Origin: Marinobacterium stanieri
Lineage (GTDB): Bacteria > Pseudomonadota > Gammaproteobacteria > Pseudomonadales > Balneatricaceae
Assembly (NCBI RefSeq): GCF_900155945.1
Contig: NZ_FTMN01000005.1
Span: forward strand, 1 to 64,000
Length of the DNA stretch: 64,000 nt
Direction: 5' to 3'
In this document: in pieces, positions 1 to 10,690 of the stretch
How positions within the stretch are numbered: the first letter of the stretch is position 1
How the letters are laid out: each line of letters starts with the position of its first letter
The notes under the pieces: model-generated
What the model saw: the letters and a program-made list of their open reading frames with translations, nothing else
Databases searched by the model: none
Told to the model about the DNA's origin: nothing
Translations under genes and position numbers: made by a program

Positions 1-48
1 CGTCGGACCGCCCCCTGTGAGAGCCGCTCATCGCCATGCCAGGCATTG
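1..48 (+). rRNA. rrf: 5S ribosomal RNA, 3' end only (probable)
   Basis: The first bases carry GTGAGAG, then four bases, then TCATCGCC, with the same spacing as the 3' half of gammaproteobacterial 5S rRNA (GTGAGAGTAGGTCATCGCC in Pseudomonas). A GCCAGGCAT-like 3' strand follows, as in many 5S genes, and a strong terminator comes about 10 bases later. The usual TAGG after GTGAGAG is CCGC here and two extra bases precede GCCAGGC, so the match is imperfect. The 5' two thirds lie outside the window and pairing cannot be tested. It would mark the end of an rRNA operon. Confidence 0.55.
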
Positions 49-57
49 AATTAAGTG

Positions 58-89
58 AAAACCCCGGTCTCGTTGAGATCGGGGTTTTT
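58..89 (+). terminator. Rho-independent terminator after the 5S-like sequence
   Basis: A 12-bp stem (positions 60-71 with 75-86, one G-T wobble) has a three-base loop and runs into five T residues. It is preceded by four A residues, so it could also act on the opposite strand. Its position just after the 5S-like sequence fits the end of an rrn operon. Confidence 0.85.
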
Positions 90-226
90 GCGTTATGGCG
101 AACGGGAAAGCATAGGCAACAGCCTGCTTCTCTATACGTGAAGTCTGTCTGGACCGGTTACCGGGGAGTGTAGGCTTGGCTAGAGGACGGCTGGGCAATG
201 GTGGGGGCTACCATTACCCTCAGAGG

Positions 227-1054
227 TCAGTTTAAAGCGTCGATCAACGACTCTTTGATATTGAGGTAGTCGTAATCGGTGAGGGCAAGGCAGGCCAGAG
301 CCAGGTTGACGCGCGGTGCCAGGTCGCTGGGCTGGATACGCCAGTAATAGCGAAACTCGGCACTGATGTCCTGGGCCAGGGTGAGCAGGGCCAGCAGGTC
401 ACGGGTACGTTCATCGACCTTGATTCTGTCACTGAGTACTTCTTCCAGCTGTGGCTGGTGGCGAATGCTGTCCGCAATATACTGCGGCAGGAACCAGCGC
501 TCGGCCATGCGGCTGCCAACCTGGTAGTGGCTGAAGCCATATACCTGCTGCTGCAGTACTTCCATCTCCCGTGCGTTATAACAGGGTGCTTTCCTGAGTG
601 TGTCACGAAAATCAGGGAAGGCTTGCACCATCAGGGGCAGGCCACAGTCATGCAGCATCCCCAGCGTATGGATATCATCCCGACTTAACTTCAGGTTCAT
701 CCGTGTATGCAGACGCAGAGACAGGTCCGATACATCCTTGGCGGTATCCCAGAAGCGCTCCATACGCCCTGTCTTCTTCAGCGTATTGCGCATGATGGTC
801 AGGCGGACAAGGTTGAACACCTGGCCTGTTCCGAGAAGGTTGATCGCGTGCTCGACGGACGTAACGGGTGCCTTCAGACCATAAAAAGGGCTGTTGATTG
901 TCTTCAGGATGAGGGCGTAAAGCGCCACGTCCTGTTTGATCAGGGCACTGATCTTTTTGAGGTCAGGGTCTTTATGTCGGAACAGCTCAGCCAGCTTCAA
1001 CAGGATTTCGGGCTGGGGGGGGATGAGTGAACGGAAATTATCTACGTTTGTCAT
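227..1054 (-). CDS. HDOD domain signalling protein
   Basis: This 275-residue protein is made almost wholly of one HDOD domain (roughly residues 12-215). The HDOD fold is a non-catalytic relative of HD phosphohydrolases, and such proteins usually act as partners in motility, c-di-GMP or other signalling. Visible family features are the N-terminal helical repeat around residues 30-75 (QDVALYALILKTINSPFYG), the LHDCG remnant of the HD motif at 134-138, and the HYQVG..MAERW segment near 175. No signal peptide or membrane helix is seen. It stands alone on the minus strand, divergent from the acp-transferase gene. A weak hairpin (197-202 with 210-215) lies after its stop. The partner is unknown. 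Confidence 0.8.
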   Translation of the reverse strand: MTNVDNFRSLIPPQPEILLKLAELFRHKDPDLKKISALIKQDVALYALILKTINSPFYGLKAPVTSVEHAINLLGTGQVFNLVRLTIMRNTLKKTGRMERFWDTAKDVSDLSLRLHTRMNLKLSRDDIHTLGMLHDCGLPLMVQAFPDFRDTLRKAPCYNAREMEVLQQQVYGFSHYQVGSRMAERWFLPQYIADSIRHQPQLEEVLSDRIKVDERTRDLLALLTLAQDISAEFRYYWRIQPSDLAPRVNLALACLALTDYDYLNIKESLIDALN

Positions 1055-1082
1055 GCAAGTAGGTCATCCAGAAGTGACTGGC

Positions 1083-1111
1083 TTGTTTGGCTACAGACGG
1101 AACAGTATAGT
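1083..1111 (+). promoter_or_regulatory. sigma-70-like promoter for the DTW-domain gene
   Basis: TTGTTT (1083-1088) and TATAGT (1106-1111) are separated by 17 bases. A start near 1118 would give a short leader before the GTG at 1145. This is a pattern match only. Confidence 0.45.
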
Positions 1112-1144
1112 GCCGCCTTTATCGAGTTGCAGCAGGTCCTGGTC

Positions 1145-1804
1145 GTGAAAATCGAAAACCCTCCCCGTAAGCCGTTTGTTGCGCGTGGCTCAGGCGTCAA
1201 ACGCTGTGATGACTGCCGCTTGCCGGAAGAGGTATGTATCTGTGAATGGCGGACTCAGGTGGATGCTGGCTGTCATTTCTGGCTGCTTACACATCGTTAT
1301 GAGTTCTACAAACCGACCAATACCGGGCGCCTGATACAGGATACCATTAATTATACCCGGGTATTTGAATGGTCCCGTACCGAGCCCAGCCAGGAACTTC
1401 TGGATGCACTCGATGACAGCCGCTATGCCCCCTGTATCGTGTTTCCGGCAGGCGAGGACTATCAGGAGCGGATGCTGGATGACGTAAGCCGCACGGACGG
1501 CCGTATCCCGGTGTTTATCATTCTGGATGGTACCTGGCGTCAGGCCCGGCGCATGTTCCGTCATAGCCGCTTTCTGCAGCATCTGCCGGTAATAGAACCG
1601 AAGACGGACCGTTTGAGCCGCTACAAACTGAGACGTTCCAAAATAGACCATCATCTGTGTACGGCGGAGGTGGCGATTGCCTTGCTTGAGCAGGTTGGGG
1701 ATCTGGATGCGGCGGCGCATCTGGAGGGGTATTTTGATCGCTTCAACGCCAATTACATTGCAACCCGTCGGCGTTGGGCAAAGCGGGAGTCGGACGAGTC
1801 CTGA
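1145..1804 (+). CDS. tapT: tRNA-uridine aminocarboxypropyltransferase (DTW domain, TapT/YfiP-like)
   Basis: DTW-domain enzymes use S-adenosylmethionine to place an acp group on uridine in tRNA (acp3U47 in E. coli). From the GTG at 1145 the product has 219 residues. A Zn-type cluster CxxC-x6-CxC spans residues 21-33 and the family signature DGTW occurs in the segment FIILDGTWRQARRMF. I chose GTG 1145 because AGCAGG lies about 8 bases before it; a TTG at 1127 would add six residues. It is monocistronic and convergent with secB, 27 bases away. Confidence 0.82.
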   Translation: MKIENPPRKPFVARGSGVKRCDDCRLPEEVCICEWRTQVDAGCHFWLLTHRYEFYKPTNTGRLIQDTINYTRVFEWSRTEPSQELLDALDDSRYAPCIVFPAGEDYQERMLDDVSRTDGRIPVFIILDGTWRQARRMFRHSRFLQHLPVIEPKTDRLSRYKLRRSKIDHHLCTAEVAIALLEQVGDLDAAAHLEGYFDRFNANYIATRRRWAKRESDES

Positions 1805-1831
1805 CCCCCGCTCAGGGCAATCAGAGGCGCC

Positions 1832-2311
1832 TTAGTGGGCTTCTGCGTTGCCTTCCTGAGCTGCACGCTGCTGCATCTGCTGAGCATAGAGCGCGTCAAA
1901 ATTGACCGGAGCCAGCATCAGCGGAGGGAAGCTTGCCTTGGTGACAAAGTTGTCAACGGCTTCACGAGCGTATGGGAACAGCAGGTTCGGGCAGAATGCA
2001 CCCAGAGTGTGATGCAGTTCCGGGCCTTCGATACCGGCGACCAGGAAGATGCCTGCCTGCTGAACTTCAACCAGGAATGCGGTCTCTTCAGCGTTTTTGG
2101 CAGTGACGGTCAGGGTCAGCACAACTTCGTGGTGGTTTTCGTCCAGCGCGTTGGTGCGGGTGTTCATTTCCAGGTTCACTTCCGGCTGCCAGGGCTGAGT
2201 GAAAGCCTTGGCGCCTGCCGGCGTTTCCAGAGATGCATCTTTCACGTATACGCGCTGCAGAGCGAACTGGGGCTGATTGGCTTGCTGGTTAGCGGTTTCA
2301 GTATCAGACAT
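1832..2311 (-). CDS. secB: Protein-export chaperone SecB
   Basis: SecB is a cytoplasmic tetrameric chaperone that keeps precursor proteins unfolded and hands them to SecA. The 159-residue length is normal and conserved stretches are plain, such as [12 protein letters not shown] near the N terminus, [15 protein letters not shown] in the middle and [17 protein letters not shown] near the end. AAGGAATTT precedes the ATG. It is the last gene of a yibN-grxC-secB unit, an order found in many gammaproteobacteria; 28 bases separate it from grxC. Confidence 0.97.
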   Translation of the reverse strand: MSDTETANQQANQPQFALQRVYVKDASLETPAGAKAFTQPWQPEVNLEMNTRTNALDENHHEVVLTLTVTAKNAEETAFLVEVQQAGIFLVAGIEGPELHHTLGAFCPNLLFPYAREAVDNFVTKASFPPLMLAPVNFDALYAQQMQQRAAQEGNAEAH

Positions 2312-2339
2312 TGATAAATTCCTTGGGTTTTATTGTTTC

Positions 2340-2594
2340 TCAGGCGCTGAGCAGGGCATCAAGCTTGCCTTCACGTTCCAGTGCGAACAGCTCGTCGCAG
2401 CCACCGACATGTGTTTCGCCGATAAAAATCTGCGGCACGGTCCGGCGTTCACTGCGCGTCATCATCTCCTGACGCAGTGCCGGGTTGGCATCCACGTCGA
2501 TGGCGGTGTACTCCACCTGCTTGCTGTCGAGCAGCGCAATGGCACGGGTGCAGAAAGGGCACCAGCGCGTCAGGTAAATAGTCGTATCAGCCAT
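2340..2594 (-). CDS. grxC: Glutaredoxin 3
   Basis: This is a small cytoplasmic thiol-disulfide oxidoreductase reduced by glutathione. From the ATG at 2594 it has 84 residues. The active site CPFC lies at residues 12-15 in the segment YLTRWCPFCTRAIALL, and the cis-proline TVPQIFIG and the GGCDEL segment follow in the usual places. A longer open frame extends 13 codons upstream, but it would run into the yibN coding sequence and the family starts at this methionine. It begins 5 bases after the yibN stop, so the two are cotranscribed. Confidence 0.95.
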   Translation of the reverse strand: MADTTIYLTRWCPFCTRAIALLDSKQVEYTAIDVDANPALRQEMMTRSERRTVPQIFIGETHVGGCDELFALEREGKLDALLSA

Positions 2595-2599
2595 GGGGG

Positions 2600-3013
2600 T
2601 CACTTTACGATTGGCATGTTCTGGTTTTTCCACTCGGTCATGCCGCCGGAAAGGCGCACAACCTGCTCAAAACCGGCTGCCTTGAGTTTCTTGGTTGCGG
2701 TACCCGCAGCCTGGCCCAGGTTACACACCACGACGACAGGCTTGCTTTTGTACTTGTCCAGCTCATTGAGTCGGCGGTCAAGGTCGGCCAGCGGGATATG
2801 GTGCGCGCTGGTGATATGCCCGGTATCCCACTCCTTGCGAGTGCGAATATCCAGAACCACCCCGGACTCCTTGTTGATCATGCGGGTGGCTTCTGCCGGC
2901 GTTACGGACTTGCCGGATTTGCGTTTTTCGGTCGCCAGCAGGAGCAGAAGGGTCAGTACCCAGGCTCCGACCAGATAGTAATGCTGTATAGCGAATTCGA
3001 TCAGGCGTTCCAT
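2600..3013 (-). CDS. yibN: Membrane-anchored rhodanese-like protein YibN
   Basis: The 137-residue protein has one N-terminal membrane helix (about residues 12-27) and one rhodanese domain (about 38-135). The probable catalytic cysteine is Cys97 in VVVVCNLGQAAGTA. The domain carries the family motif LDIRTRKEWDTGHI. The start at 3013 was chosen because the membrane helix begins just after it; the open frame continues further upstream without family similarity. It is the first gene of the yibN-grxC-secB unit, suggesting a link to envelope biogenesis or redox state. The sulfur substrate is unknown. Confidence 0.85.
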   Translation of the reverse strand: MERLIEFAIQHYYLVGAWVLTLLLLLATEKRKSGKSVTPAEATRMINKESGVVLDIRTRKEWDTGHITSAHHIPLADLDRRLNELDKYKSKPVVVVCNLGQAAGTATKKLKAAGFEQVVRLSGGMTEWKNQNMPIVK

Positions 3014-3052
3014 AAGTGTTCCGATCAGGTGCACGGATATAAGAAGATAGCA

Positions 3053-3081
3053 AGTATACATGCCCACTGTGACAGCGATAA
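3053..3081 (-). promoter_or_regulatory. sigma-70-like promoter for yibN-grxC-secB
   Basis: On the minus strand TTATCG (3081-3076) and TATACT (3058-3053) are separated by 17 bases. Transcription would start near 3046, about 33 bases before the yibN ATG. It lies in the divergent region shared with gpmI. Confidence 0.4.
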
Positions 3082-3181
3082 GAGCAGTGGGGCAAAACAG
3101 CGGCACAGTGTTAGCTAATCGACGGCCAGAGCGTTAAAATGGCTGCCTGTTTTTTAACCGACCCGGACAGATAAGCACACC

Positions 3182-4732
3182 ATGACTGATGCTCGCGCAA
3201 CCAAGGCACTGATTATTCTTGATGGCTTCGGCGTGGAGGTTACCCCCTCCTCGGCGGTGGAAGCGGCCCAGACCCCGACCTGGGATCGTCTGCTGGCTGA
3301 AAACCCCAACTCCCGTATCGAAACCTCCGGTATGGCCGTAGGCCTGCCTGAAGGGCAGATGGGCAACTCCGAAGTGGGTCACATGAATATCGGTGCCGGC
3401 CGCACCGTGTATCAAAACTTCACCCGTATCTCCAAGTCGATCGAGGATGGCGATTTCTTCGAAAACCCGGCTCTGTGCCAGGCGATGGATGCAGCCATTG
3501 CCGCTGATCGAGCGGTACATGTCATGGGCTTGCTGTCACCGGGCGGTGTGCACAGTCATGAAGAGCATATCTTCAGCCTGCTGGAAATGGCGGTCAAACG
3601 TGGTGCCAAGCAGGTCTACCTGCATGCGATTCTGGATGGCCGCGACATGCCGCCGCGCTCTGCAGAGCCTTCACTGAAGGCGGCTGAGGCGGTTTTCGAA
3701 CGCCTGGGAACCGGTGGTATTGCCACGGTTGTTGGCCGTTACTTTGCGATGGACCGCGACAACCGCTGGGATCGCGTTGAGCAGGCCTACAACGCCATGA
3801 CGCTGGGCCAGGCTGAAGTCACAGCGACCAGCGGGCCGGCAGCTCTGGAAGCGGCCTATGGTCGTGACGAAAACGACGAGTTTGTAAAAGCCACCGTAAT
3901 CACGGATGCAGAGGGCCAGCCGCTGGCCAGCGTGCAGGACGGTGATGCCCTGATCTGTGCCAACTTCCGCCCGGACCGTGCCCGCGAGATCACCCGCTGC
4001 TTCGTCGAAGATGACTTTGACGGGTTTACGCGTCAGGCGCGCCCGGCACTGAGCGGCTACGTGATGATGACCGAGTATGCGGCCAGCATCCCGGCTCCGG
4101 TGGCCTACCCGCCGGAAGCGATTCACAACGACCTGGGTGAATACCTCTCATCTCTGGGCCGCACCCAGCTGCGTATTTCGGAGACCGAGAAGTACGCCCA
4201 TGTCACCTTCTTCTTTAACGGTGGCCAGGAAGCGGTTTACCCAGGTGAAGACCGTATTCTGGTGCCTTCTCCTCAGGTAGCAACCTATGACCTGCAGCCG
4301 GAGATGAGTGCGCCTGAAGTCACCGAGAAACTCTGTGACGCTATCCGCAGCCGCAAATACGATCTCATTGTCTGTAACTATGCCAATGGTGACATGGTAG
4401 GTCACACTGGCAGCTTTGACGCTGCCGTGAAGGCGGTGGAAACCGTGGATCAGAGCCTGACTCAGGTGCTGGCAGCCCTGGCGGATGTTGATGGTGAAGT
4501 GCTGATCACAGCGGATCACGGCAATGTGGAAATGATGCAGGACCCGGAGAGCGGTCAGCCGCATACCGCGCACACCATCTGGCCTGTTGCCCTGATCTAT
4601 GACGGCCCGCGTGCCGAAAGCCTGTCCCTCAAGAATGGTGCCCTCTGTGATCTGGCACCGACATTGCTGGATCTGATGGGGCTGGAAGCACCCGCCGAAA
4701 TGACCGGCCACAGCCTGGTTGCGAAGGACTAA
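3182..4732 (+). CDS. gpmI: 2,3-bisphosphoglycerate-independent phosphoglycerate mutase
   Basis: GpmI interconverts 3- and 2-phosphoglycerate in glycolysis and gluconeogenesis, using two Mn ions and a phosphoserine. The length (516 residues) is standard. The first metal site begins at LIILDGFG (residues 10-17), the phosphorylated serine is Ser63 in [10 protein letters not shown], and the phosphatase-side ligands appear in [11 protein letters not shown] and PHTAHT near the C terminus. The gene opens a unit with envC (2 bases between) and ctpA, the same order as in Pseudomonas and many relatives. The ribosome-binding site is weak. Confidence 0.98.
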   Translation: MTDARATKALIILDGFGVEVTPSSAVEAAQTPTWDRLLAENPNSRIETSGMAVGLPEGQMGNSEVGHMNIGAGRTVYQNFTRISKSIEDGDFFENPALCQAMDAAIAADRAVHVMGLLSPGGVHSHEEHIFSLLEMAVKRGAKQVYLHAILDGRDMPPRSAEPSLKAAEAVFERLGTGGIATVVGRYFAMDRDNRWDRVEQAYNAMTLGQAEVTATSGPAALEAAYGRDENDEFVKATVITDAEGQPLASVQDGDALICANFRPDRAREITRCFVEDDFDGFTRQARPALSGYVMMTEYAASIPAPVAYPPEAIHNDLGEYLSSLGRTQLRISETEKYAHVTFFFNGGQEAVYPGEDRILVPSPQVATYDLQPEMSAPEVTEKLCDAIRSRKYDLIVCNYANGDMVGHTGSFDAAVKAVETVDQSLTQVLAALADVDGEVLITADHGNVEMMQDPESGQPHTAHTIWPVALIYDGPRAESLSLKNGALCDLAPTLLDLMGLEAPAEMTGHSLVAKD

Positions 4733-4734
4733 GG

Positions 4735-5868
4735 GTGCGGGCCCTGTGCCTGCTGCTTCTGTGCTGGCTGTTTGCTGGCACTGCCCTGGCAGCGCCGGAT
4801 CCGGCTGCGACTGAACAGCAGCTGGAAGCAGTCAAGCAGCAGATCGGCAAACTGCAGAAGGCTCTGTCTCGACGTGAGCAGAAGCTGGTAGCGGCCGAGC
4901 GTGAACTGAAGCGCCATGACAAGCGTATCGGCGAAGTAAGGGCTCGCCTGCAGGAGTTGGGCTCTGAGCAGCAGAGCCTGGAAAGCCGGCGTGACACGCT
5001 GGGGCAGGATGAAGACCGTCTGTTGGCGGCGCTTCAGGCCCGCGAAAACCAGGTACGGGCGCTGCTGCGAGAGCAGTATCGCCTGGGTCGACAGCCCGCC
5101 ATCAAGCTGTTGCTGTCTCAGGAAGATCCTCAGGAACTGTCGCGCATGCTGAAATATTACGATCAGCTTACAGCGACCCTGAATGAGGAACTGGTTGAAT
5201 ACCGTGAGGCATTGAATGCGCTCACCGAAACCCAGTCAGCCATCGCGCAAACGGATACCGCCTTGCTGGGGACGCGCGAGCAGCTCGAACAGCAGCGCCA
5301 GGAATTGGCCAAGGCACGTGAGGCCCAGGCGAAAACGCTGGCCAGCCTGCGCAAGCAGCAGAGCAGCGATCGCAGCCGTCTGGGCCAGCTGGAGCAGGAT
5401 CAGGTGGAGCTGGCAGCGGTATTGAAGGAGATCCGTCGTTCGCTGGAAGAGGTTCGCCTGCAGCAGGACGGCCTCAAGTTTAATCAGCGCAAGGGCAAAC
5501 TGGGCTGGCCGGTAACAGGGCGGGTCAAACGTGCTTTTGGCAGCCAGGTCGGCAATGTCGACTATGAAGGCCTGCTGATCGATGCTGCTGTCGGTACGGA
5601 AGTTAAAGCGGTTCACCACGGCCGAGTGGTGTTCGCGGATTGGCTGCGCGGCTATGGTCTGGTATTGATTATTGATCATGGAGGTGGTTACCTGAGCCTC
5701 TACGGACACAATGACAGCCTGCTGCGGGAACCGGGCGAGTGGATCGGCGCCGGAGAAACCCTGGCGCTGGCTGGCAACAGTGGCGGGAGTACCGAAACCG
5801 GGCTCTACTTTGCCATTCGTTACAAGGGCCGCTCAATCGACCCCATTGCCTGGTTGCAGCGACGCTAA
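4735..5868 (+). CDS. envC: Murein hydrolase activator EnvC
   Basis: EnvC is periplasmic and activates amidases such as AmiA/AmiB at the division site. A signal peptide (residues 1-19, ending ALA) is followed by a long coiled coil (about 24-255) and a LytM/M23 domain (about 260-377). The LytM domain is degenerate: the first metal ligand position reads NVDYEGLLID without the expected histidine, and the usual HLHF is GLYFAIR, as in other EnvC proteins. It is therefore predicted to regulate rather than cut. It starts with GTG, with AAGGA six bases before it, overlapping the end of gpmI. Confidence 0.93.
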   Translation: MRALCLLLLCWLFAGTALAAPDPAATEQQLEAVKQQIGKLQKALSRREQKLVAAERELKRHDKRIGEVRARLQELGSEQQSLESRRDTLGQDEDRLLAALQARENQVRALLREQYRLGRQPAIKLLLSQEDPQELSRMLKYYDQLTATLNEELVEYREALNALTETQSAIAQTDTALLGTREQLEQQRQELAKAREAQAKTLASLRKQQSSDRSRLGQLEQDQVELAAVLKEIRRSLEEVRLQQDGLKFNQRKGKLGWPVTGRVKRAFGSQVGNVDYEGLLIDAAVGTEVKAVHHGRVVFADWLRGYGLVLIIDHGGGYLSLYGHNDSLLREPGEWIGAGETLALAGNSGGSTETGLYFAIRYKGRSIDPIAWLQRR

Positions 5869-5891
5869 CCTACTTTGCAGGGAATCAGATC

Positions 5892-7187
5892 ATGAAGTTT
5901 TTCAGTCGCACACCGCTCACCACTGCCTTGCTGGGTTGCGTCCTGGGGCTGTCAACGCCCATTCAGGCCCAGGAAGAGGCTGCTGTCGAAACCAAACCCT
6001 TGCCGCTGGCCGAGTTGCGCATGTTTGCCGATGTGTTTGATCGTATCAAGCAGGCCTATGTGGAGCCGGTGGATGACCGGGAACTGCTGGAAGATGCCAT
6101 TCGCGGCATGCTGACCGGTTTGGATCCGCACTCGGCCTATCTGGAACCCGAAGCGTTTGAAAGCCTGCAGATTCACACCAGTGGCGAGTTTGGCGGCCTG
6201 GGCATCGAGGTGGGACTGGAAGACGGTTTTATCAAAGTGATCGCGCCCATCGATGACACTCCCGCCCAGCGCGCAGGCGTAAAGGCCGGCGACCTCATTA
6301 TGCGGCTGGACGATACGCCGGTGCAGGGCATGGATCTGAGTGAAGCTATCGACCTCATGCGCGGTGAAGTGGGTACACCGATCCGCCTGACCATCATGCG
6401 TGAGGGCCGTGACCAGCCACTGGAGCTGGAGATCGTGCGCGATGTCATCAAGGTGCGCAGCGTGCGCCATGAACTGCTGGAGCCGGGCTATGGCTACCTG
6501 CGGGTGTCCCAGTTCCAGTCACACACCGGCGAAGATCTGGTCGAAGCGATTGCCGAGATGCAGCAGGACGAGGCGCTGAAGGGACTGGTACTGGATTTGC
6601 GTAACAATCCGGGGGGTGTGTTGCAGGCCGCCGTAGCGGTCAGTGATGCCTTCCTGGACGAAGGGACCATCGTCTATACCGAAGGACGTCTGCCCAACTC
6701 CGAACTGCGCTTTAACGCCAGTGCCGATACCGCAGCACCGGATACACCGCTGGTGGTGTTGATTAACGGCGGCAGTGCGTCGGCTTCGGAAATTGTGGCC
6801 GGTGCGTTGCAGGACCATCAGCGTGCGCTCGTAATGGGCACCGACAGTTTCGGCAAGGGCTCGGTACAAACCGTGCTGCCGCTGGGGCAGGAGCGAGCCA
6901 TCAAGCTCACCACCGCACGCTATTTCACGCCGGGCGGCCGTTCCATACAGGCACAGGGCATCAAACCTGATCTTCATGTCGATGAAGCCAAACTGACCCT
7001 GTTGGCAGAAGACGGGCGCATCAAGGAACGGGACCTGGCCGGTCATCTGGAAAATGCAGCAGGTGAGGCAGCGCCTGAAGCCTTGCCCAGCGATGGCTTG
7101 TCCGCACGCGACTTCCAGCTGTTTGAAGCCCTGAACCTGCTCAAGGCGATGCAGATCCTGCAACGAACTTCAGCCGTGAGCGAATAA
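5892..7187 (+). CDS. ctpA: S41 family carboxy-terminal processing protease
   Basis: The 431-residue protein has a signal peptide (about 1-26), a PDZ domain (about 95-175) and an S41 protease domain (about 190-400). The catalytic pair is visible as Ser297 in GGSASASE and Lys322 in SFGKGSVQ, 25 residues apart as expected. Such enzymes trim C termini of periplasmic or cell-wall proteins and often control murein hydrolases, which fits its place after envC. The ATG at 5892 follows GCAGGGAATCAG; an in-frame extension upstream would overlap envC. The last codons and stop (GAGCGAATAA) recur in direct repeat 19 bases later. Confidence 0.93.
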   Translation: MKFFSRTPLTTALLGCVLGLSTPIQAQEEAAVETKPLPLAELRMFADVFDRIKQAYVEPVDDRELLEDAIRGMLTGLDPHSAYLEPEAFESLQIHTSGEFGGLGIEVGLEDGFIKVIAPIDDTPAQRAGVKAGDLIMRLDDTPVQGMDLSEAIDLMRGEVGTPIRLTIMREGRDQPLELEIVRDVIKVRSVRHELLEPGYGYLRVSQFQSHTGEDLVEAIAEMQQDEALKGLVLDLRNNPGGVLQAAVAVSDAFLDEGTIVYTEGRLPNSELRFNASADTAAPDTPLVVLINGGSASASEIVAGALQDHQRALVMGTDSFGKGSVQTVLPLGQERAIKLTTARYFTPGGRSIQAQGIKPDLHVDEAKLTLLAEDGRIKERDLAGHLENAAGEAAPEALPSDGLSARDFQLFEALNLLKAMQILQRTSAVSE

Positions 7188-7210
7188 ATGAAAGCCACGA
7201 GCGAATAAAC

Positions 7211-7236
7211 AAAAAAGGGGCCATCAGGCCCCTTTT
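7211..7236. terminator. Bidirectional terminator between ctpA and slmA
   Basis: Six A residues, GGGGCC, loop ATCA, GGCCCC and five T residues form a symmetrical terminator. It can serve both the gpmI-envC-ctpA unit and the opposing coaBC-dut-algC-argB-slmA unit. Confidence 0.9.
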
Positions 7237-7266
7237 TAATGTCTTAATGCTGCTGTATCACCAAGC

Positions 7267-8810
<1,544 letters not shown>

Positions 8811-10199
8811 TCAGGCGTCTGGAATCAGCAGCGTGGAATCAATGGCGCTCAGACGCGACTGGAACTCGGACTTGATTCGGTTAAGGGCAGCCTGGCTTTC
8901 GGCTTCAAAGCGCAATACCAGCATAGGCGTGGTATTGGAGGCGCGCATCAGGCCCCAGCCGTCGGCGTAATCGACACGGACACCGTCGATATGGCTGACA
9001 CTGCCACCCGGGAACTCGGCCTGTTGCAGGGCTTCGACCAGGGTGAATTTGTTGTCTTCACGCACTTCGATGTTGATCTCGGGCGTGCTGATGTCTTCCG
9101 GATAGGCGGTGAAAATGGCATCGGCATCTTCACTGCGGGCCGACAGGATCTCCAGCAGGCGTGCGGCACTGTAGAGGCCATCGTCAAAGCCGTACCAGCG
9201 CTCCTTGAAGAAGATGTGGCCACTCATTTCACCGGCCAGCAGGGCCCCTGAGGCCTTCATCTGGCGCTTGATCAGGGAGTGTCCGGTCTTCCACATGGTG
9301 GCCTTGCCGCCGGCCTGTTCAATCACCTGCGGCAGAAGGCGGGAGCACTTCACGTCGAACAGAATCTCGGCGCCCGGATTACGGCTCAGCACATCCTCGG
9401 CAAACAGCATCATCACCCGGTCGGGGTAGATGACATGGCCGCTGGGCGTGATCACCCCGACGCGGTCGCCATCGCCGTCAAAGGCCAGGCCCAGATCGGC
9501 CTGGTGCTCGGCTACAGCGGCGATCGCATCCTGCAGGTTTTTCAGCTTGCCCGGGTCGGGGTGATGGTTGGGGAAGGTACCGTCCACATCACAGAACAGC
9601 GGAATAACCTCGCAGCCCAGCTGTTCGATCAAGGCGGGGGCCAGGTTACCGGGAATGCCGTTACCGCAGTCCACCACGACCTTCATGCCACGCTTGAGTT
9701 TAACGTCACCCAGAATCTGCTGCAGATAGGCCTGTTCCACCTCGTGCGATGCCGACTGGCCCTGGCCGTCAACATAGTCGCTGCTCTCAATACGGTTGGC
9801 CAGCGCCTGAATCTGATCGCCGGACAGGGTCTCGCCGCCCAGCATCATCTTGAAACCGTTGTAGTCGGAGGGGTTGTGGCTGCCGGTAATCATGATGCCG
9901 GTCTGGTCGGCCTGCTGATGGGCCGCGAAGTAGAGTACCGGGGTGGGCACATAGCCGGTGTCCAGCACCTGGCAGCCGCTGTCGGTGAGGCCTGCAATCA
10001 GCAGTTCCTTAAGGCGCGGGCTGGACAGGCGACCATCGGCGGCTACCACCACCTGAGTGATGTTGCGTGCAGCGGCTTCGGCGGCAAAGGCACGGCCGAT
10101 ATGATACACGGTGGGCTCGGTCAGCGACTGGCCGACAATGCCGCGGATATCGTAGGCACGAAAGATATCGCGGTCGAACTGGTCAAGCGGATAAGGCAT
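8811..10199 (-). CDS. algC: Phosphomannomutase/phosphoglucomutase AlgC
   Basis: This alpha-D-phosphohexomutase converts mannose- or glucose-6-phosphate to the 1-phosphates that feed LPS and exopolysaccharide synthesis. In the 462-residue protein the phosphoserine is Ser107 (MITGSHNPSDYNG), the metal loop is DGDGDR and the sugar-recognition loop is GEMSGH. The C-terminal phosphate loop (LMRASNTTP) is present. It lies 35 bases after dut and 27 before argB in the same unit, as in Pseudomonas. Confidence 0.95.
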   Translation of the reverse strand: MPYPLDQFDRDIFRAYDIRGIVGQSLTEPTVYHIGRAFAAEAAARNITQVVVAADGRLSSPRLKELLIAGLTDSGCQVLDTGYVPTPVLYFAAHQQADQTGIMITGSHNPSDYNGFKMMLGGETLSGDQIQALANRIESSDYVDGQGQSASHEVEQAYLQQILGDVKLKRGMKVVVDCGNGIPGNLAPALIEQLGCEVIPLFCDVDGTFPNHHPDPGKLKNLQDAIAAVAEHQADLGLAFDGDGDRVGVITPSGHVIYPDRVMMLFAEDVLSRNPGAEILFDVKCSRLLPQVIEQAGGKATMWKTGHSLIKRQMKASGALLAGEMSGHIFFKERWYGFDDGLYSAARLLEILSARSEDADAIFTAYPEDISTPEINIEVREDNKFTLVEALQQAEFPGGSVSHIDGVRVDYADGWGLMRASNTTPMLVLRFEAESQAALNRIKSEFQSRLSAIDSTLLIPDA

Positions 10200-10234
10200 G
10201 AGCAGGCTTTCCTGTAGTCTGTAAGTACTTACAA

Positions 10235-10690
10235 TCAGTGACGGCCGGAGGAGCCGAAGCCACCGGCTCCGCGCTCGGAATCACCAAATTCATTCACGAT
10301 TTCGAACTCGGCCTGGACCACGGGTACCAGTACCATCTGGGCAATGCGCTCACCCGGCTCGACAGTAAAGGTGGTCTGGCCGCGGTTCCAGCAGGATACA
10401 AACAGCTGGCCCTGATAGTCGGAGTCGATCAGGCCGACCAGGTTGCCCAGTACGATACCGTGCTTATGGCCCAGACCCGAGCGCGGCAGGATCATGGCGC
10501 ACAGGCCCGGATCTTCGATATGGATCGCCAGGCCGGTGGGGATCAACTCGGTCTGGCCCGGCTCCAGTGTCAGCGCCTCATCGAGGCAGGCGCGCAGGTC
10601 GAGGCCGGCGGAGCCGTCGGTGGCGTAGGCGGGCAGCGGAATGTCGCGGCCGATGCGGTCGTTCAGGATTTTGACTTGCAGTGCTTTCAT
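10235..10690 (-). CDS. dut: dUTP diphosphatase
   Basis: Dut hydrolyses dUTP to dUMP, keeping uracil out of DNA and supplying thymidylate synthesis. The trimeric family motifs are in order in the 151-residue protein: [37 protein letters not shown] and the C-terminal arm [10 protein letters not shown]. The start overlaps the coaBC stop by four bases, so the two genes are coupled, as in most gammaproteobacteria. Confidence 0.98.
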   Translation of the reverse strand: MKALQVKILNDRIGRDIPLPAYATDGSAGLDLRACLDEALTLEPGQTELIPTGLAIHIEDPGLCAMILPRSGLGHKHGIVLGNLVGLIDSDYQGQLFVSCWNRGQTTFTVEPGERIAQMVLVPVVQAEFEIVNEFGDSERGAGGFGSSGRH

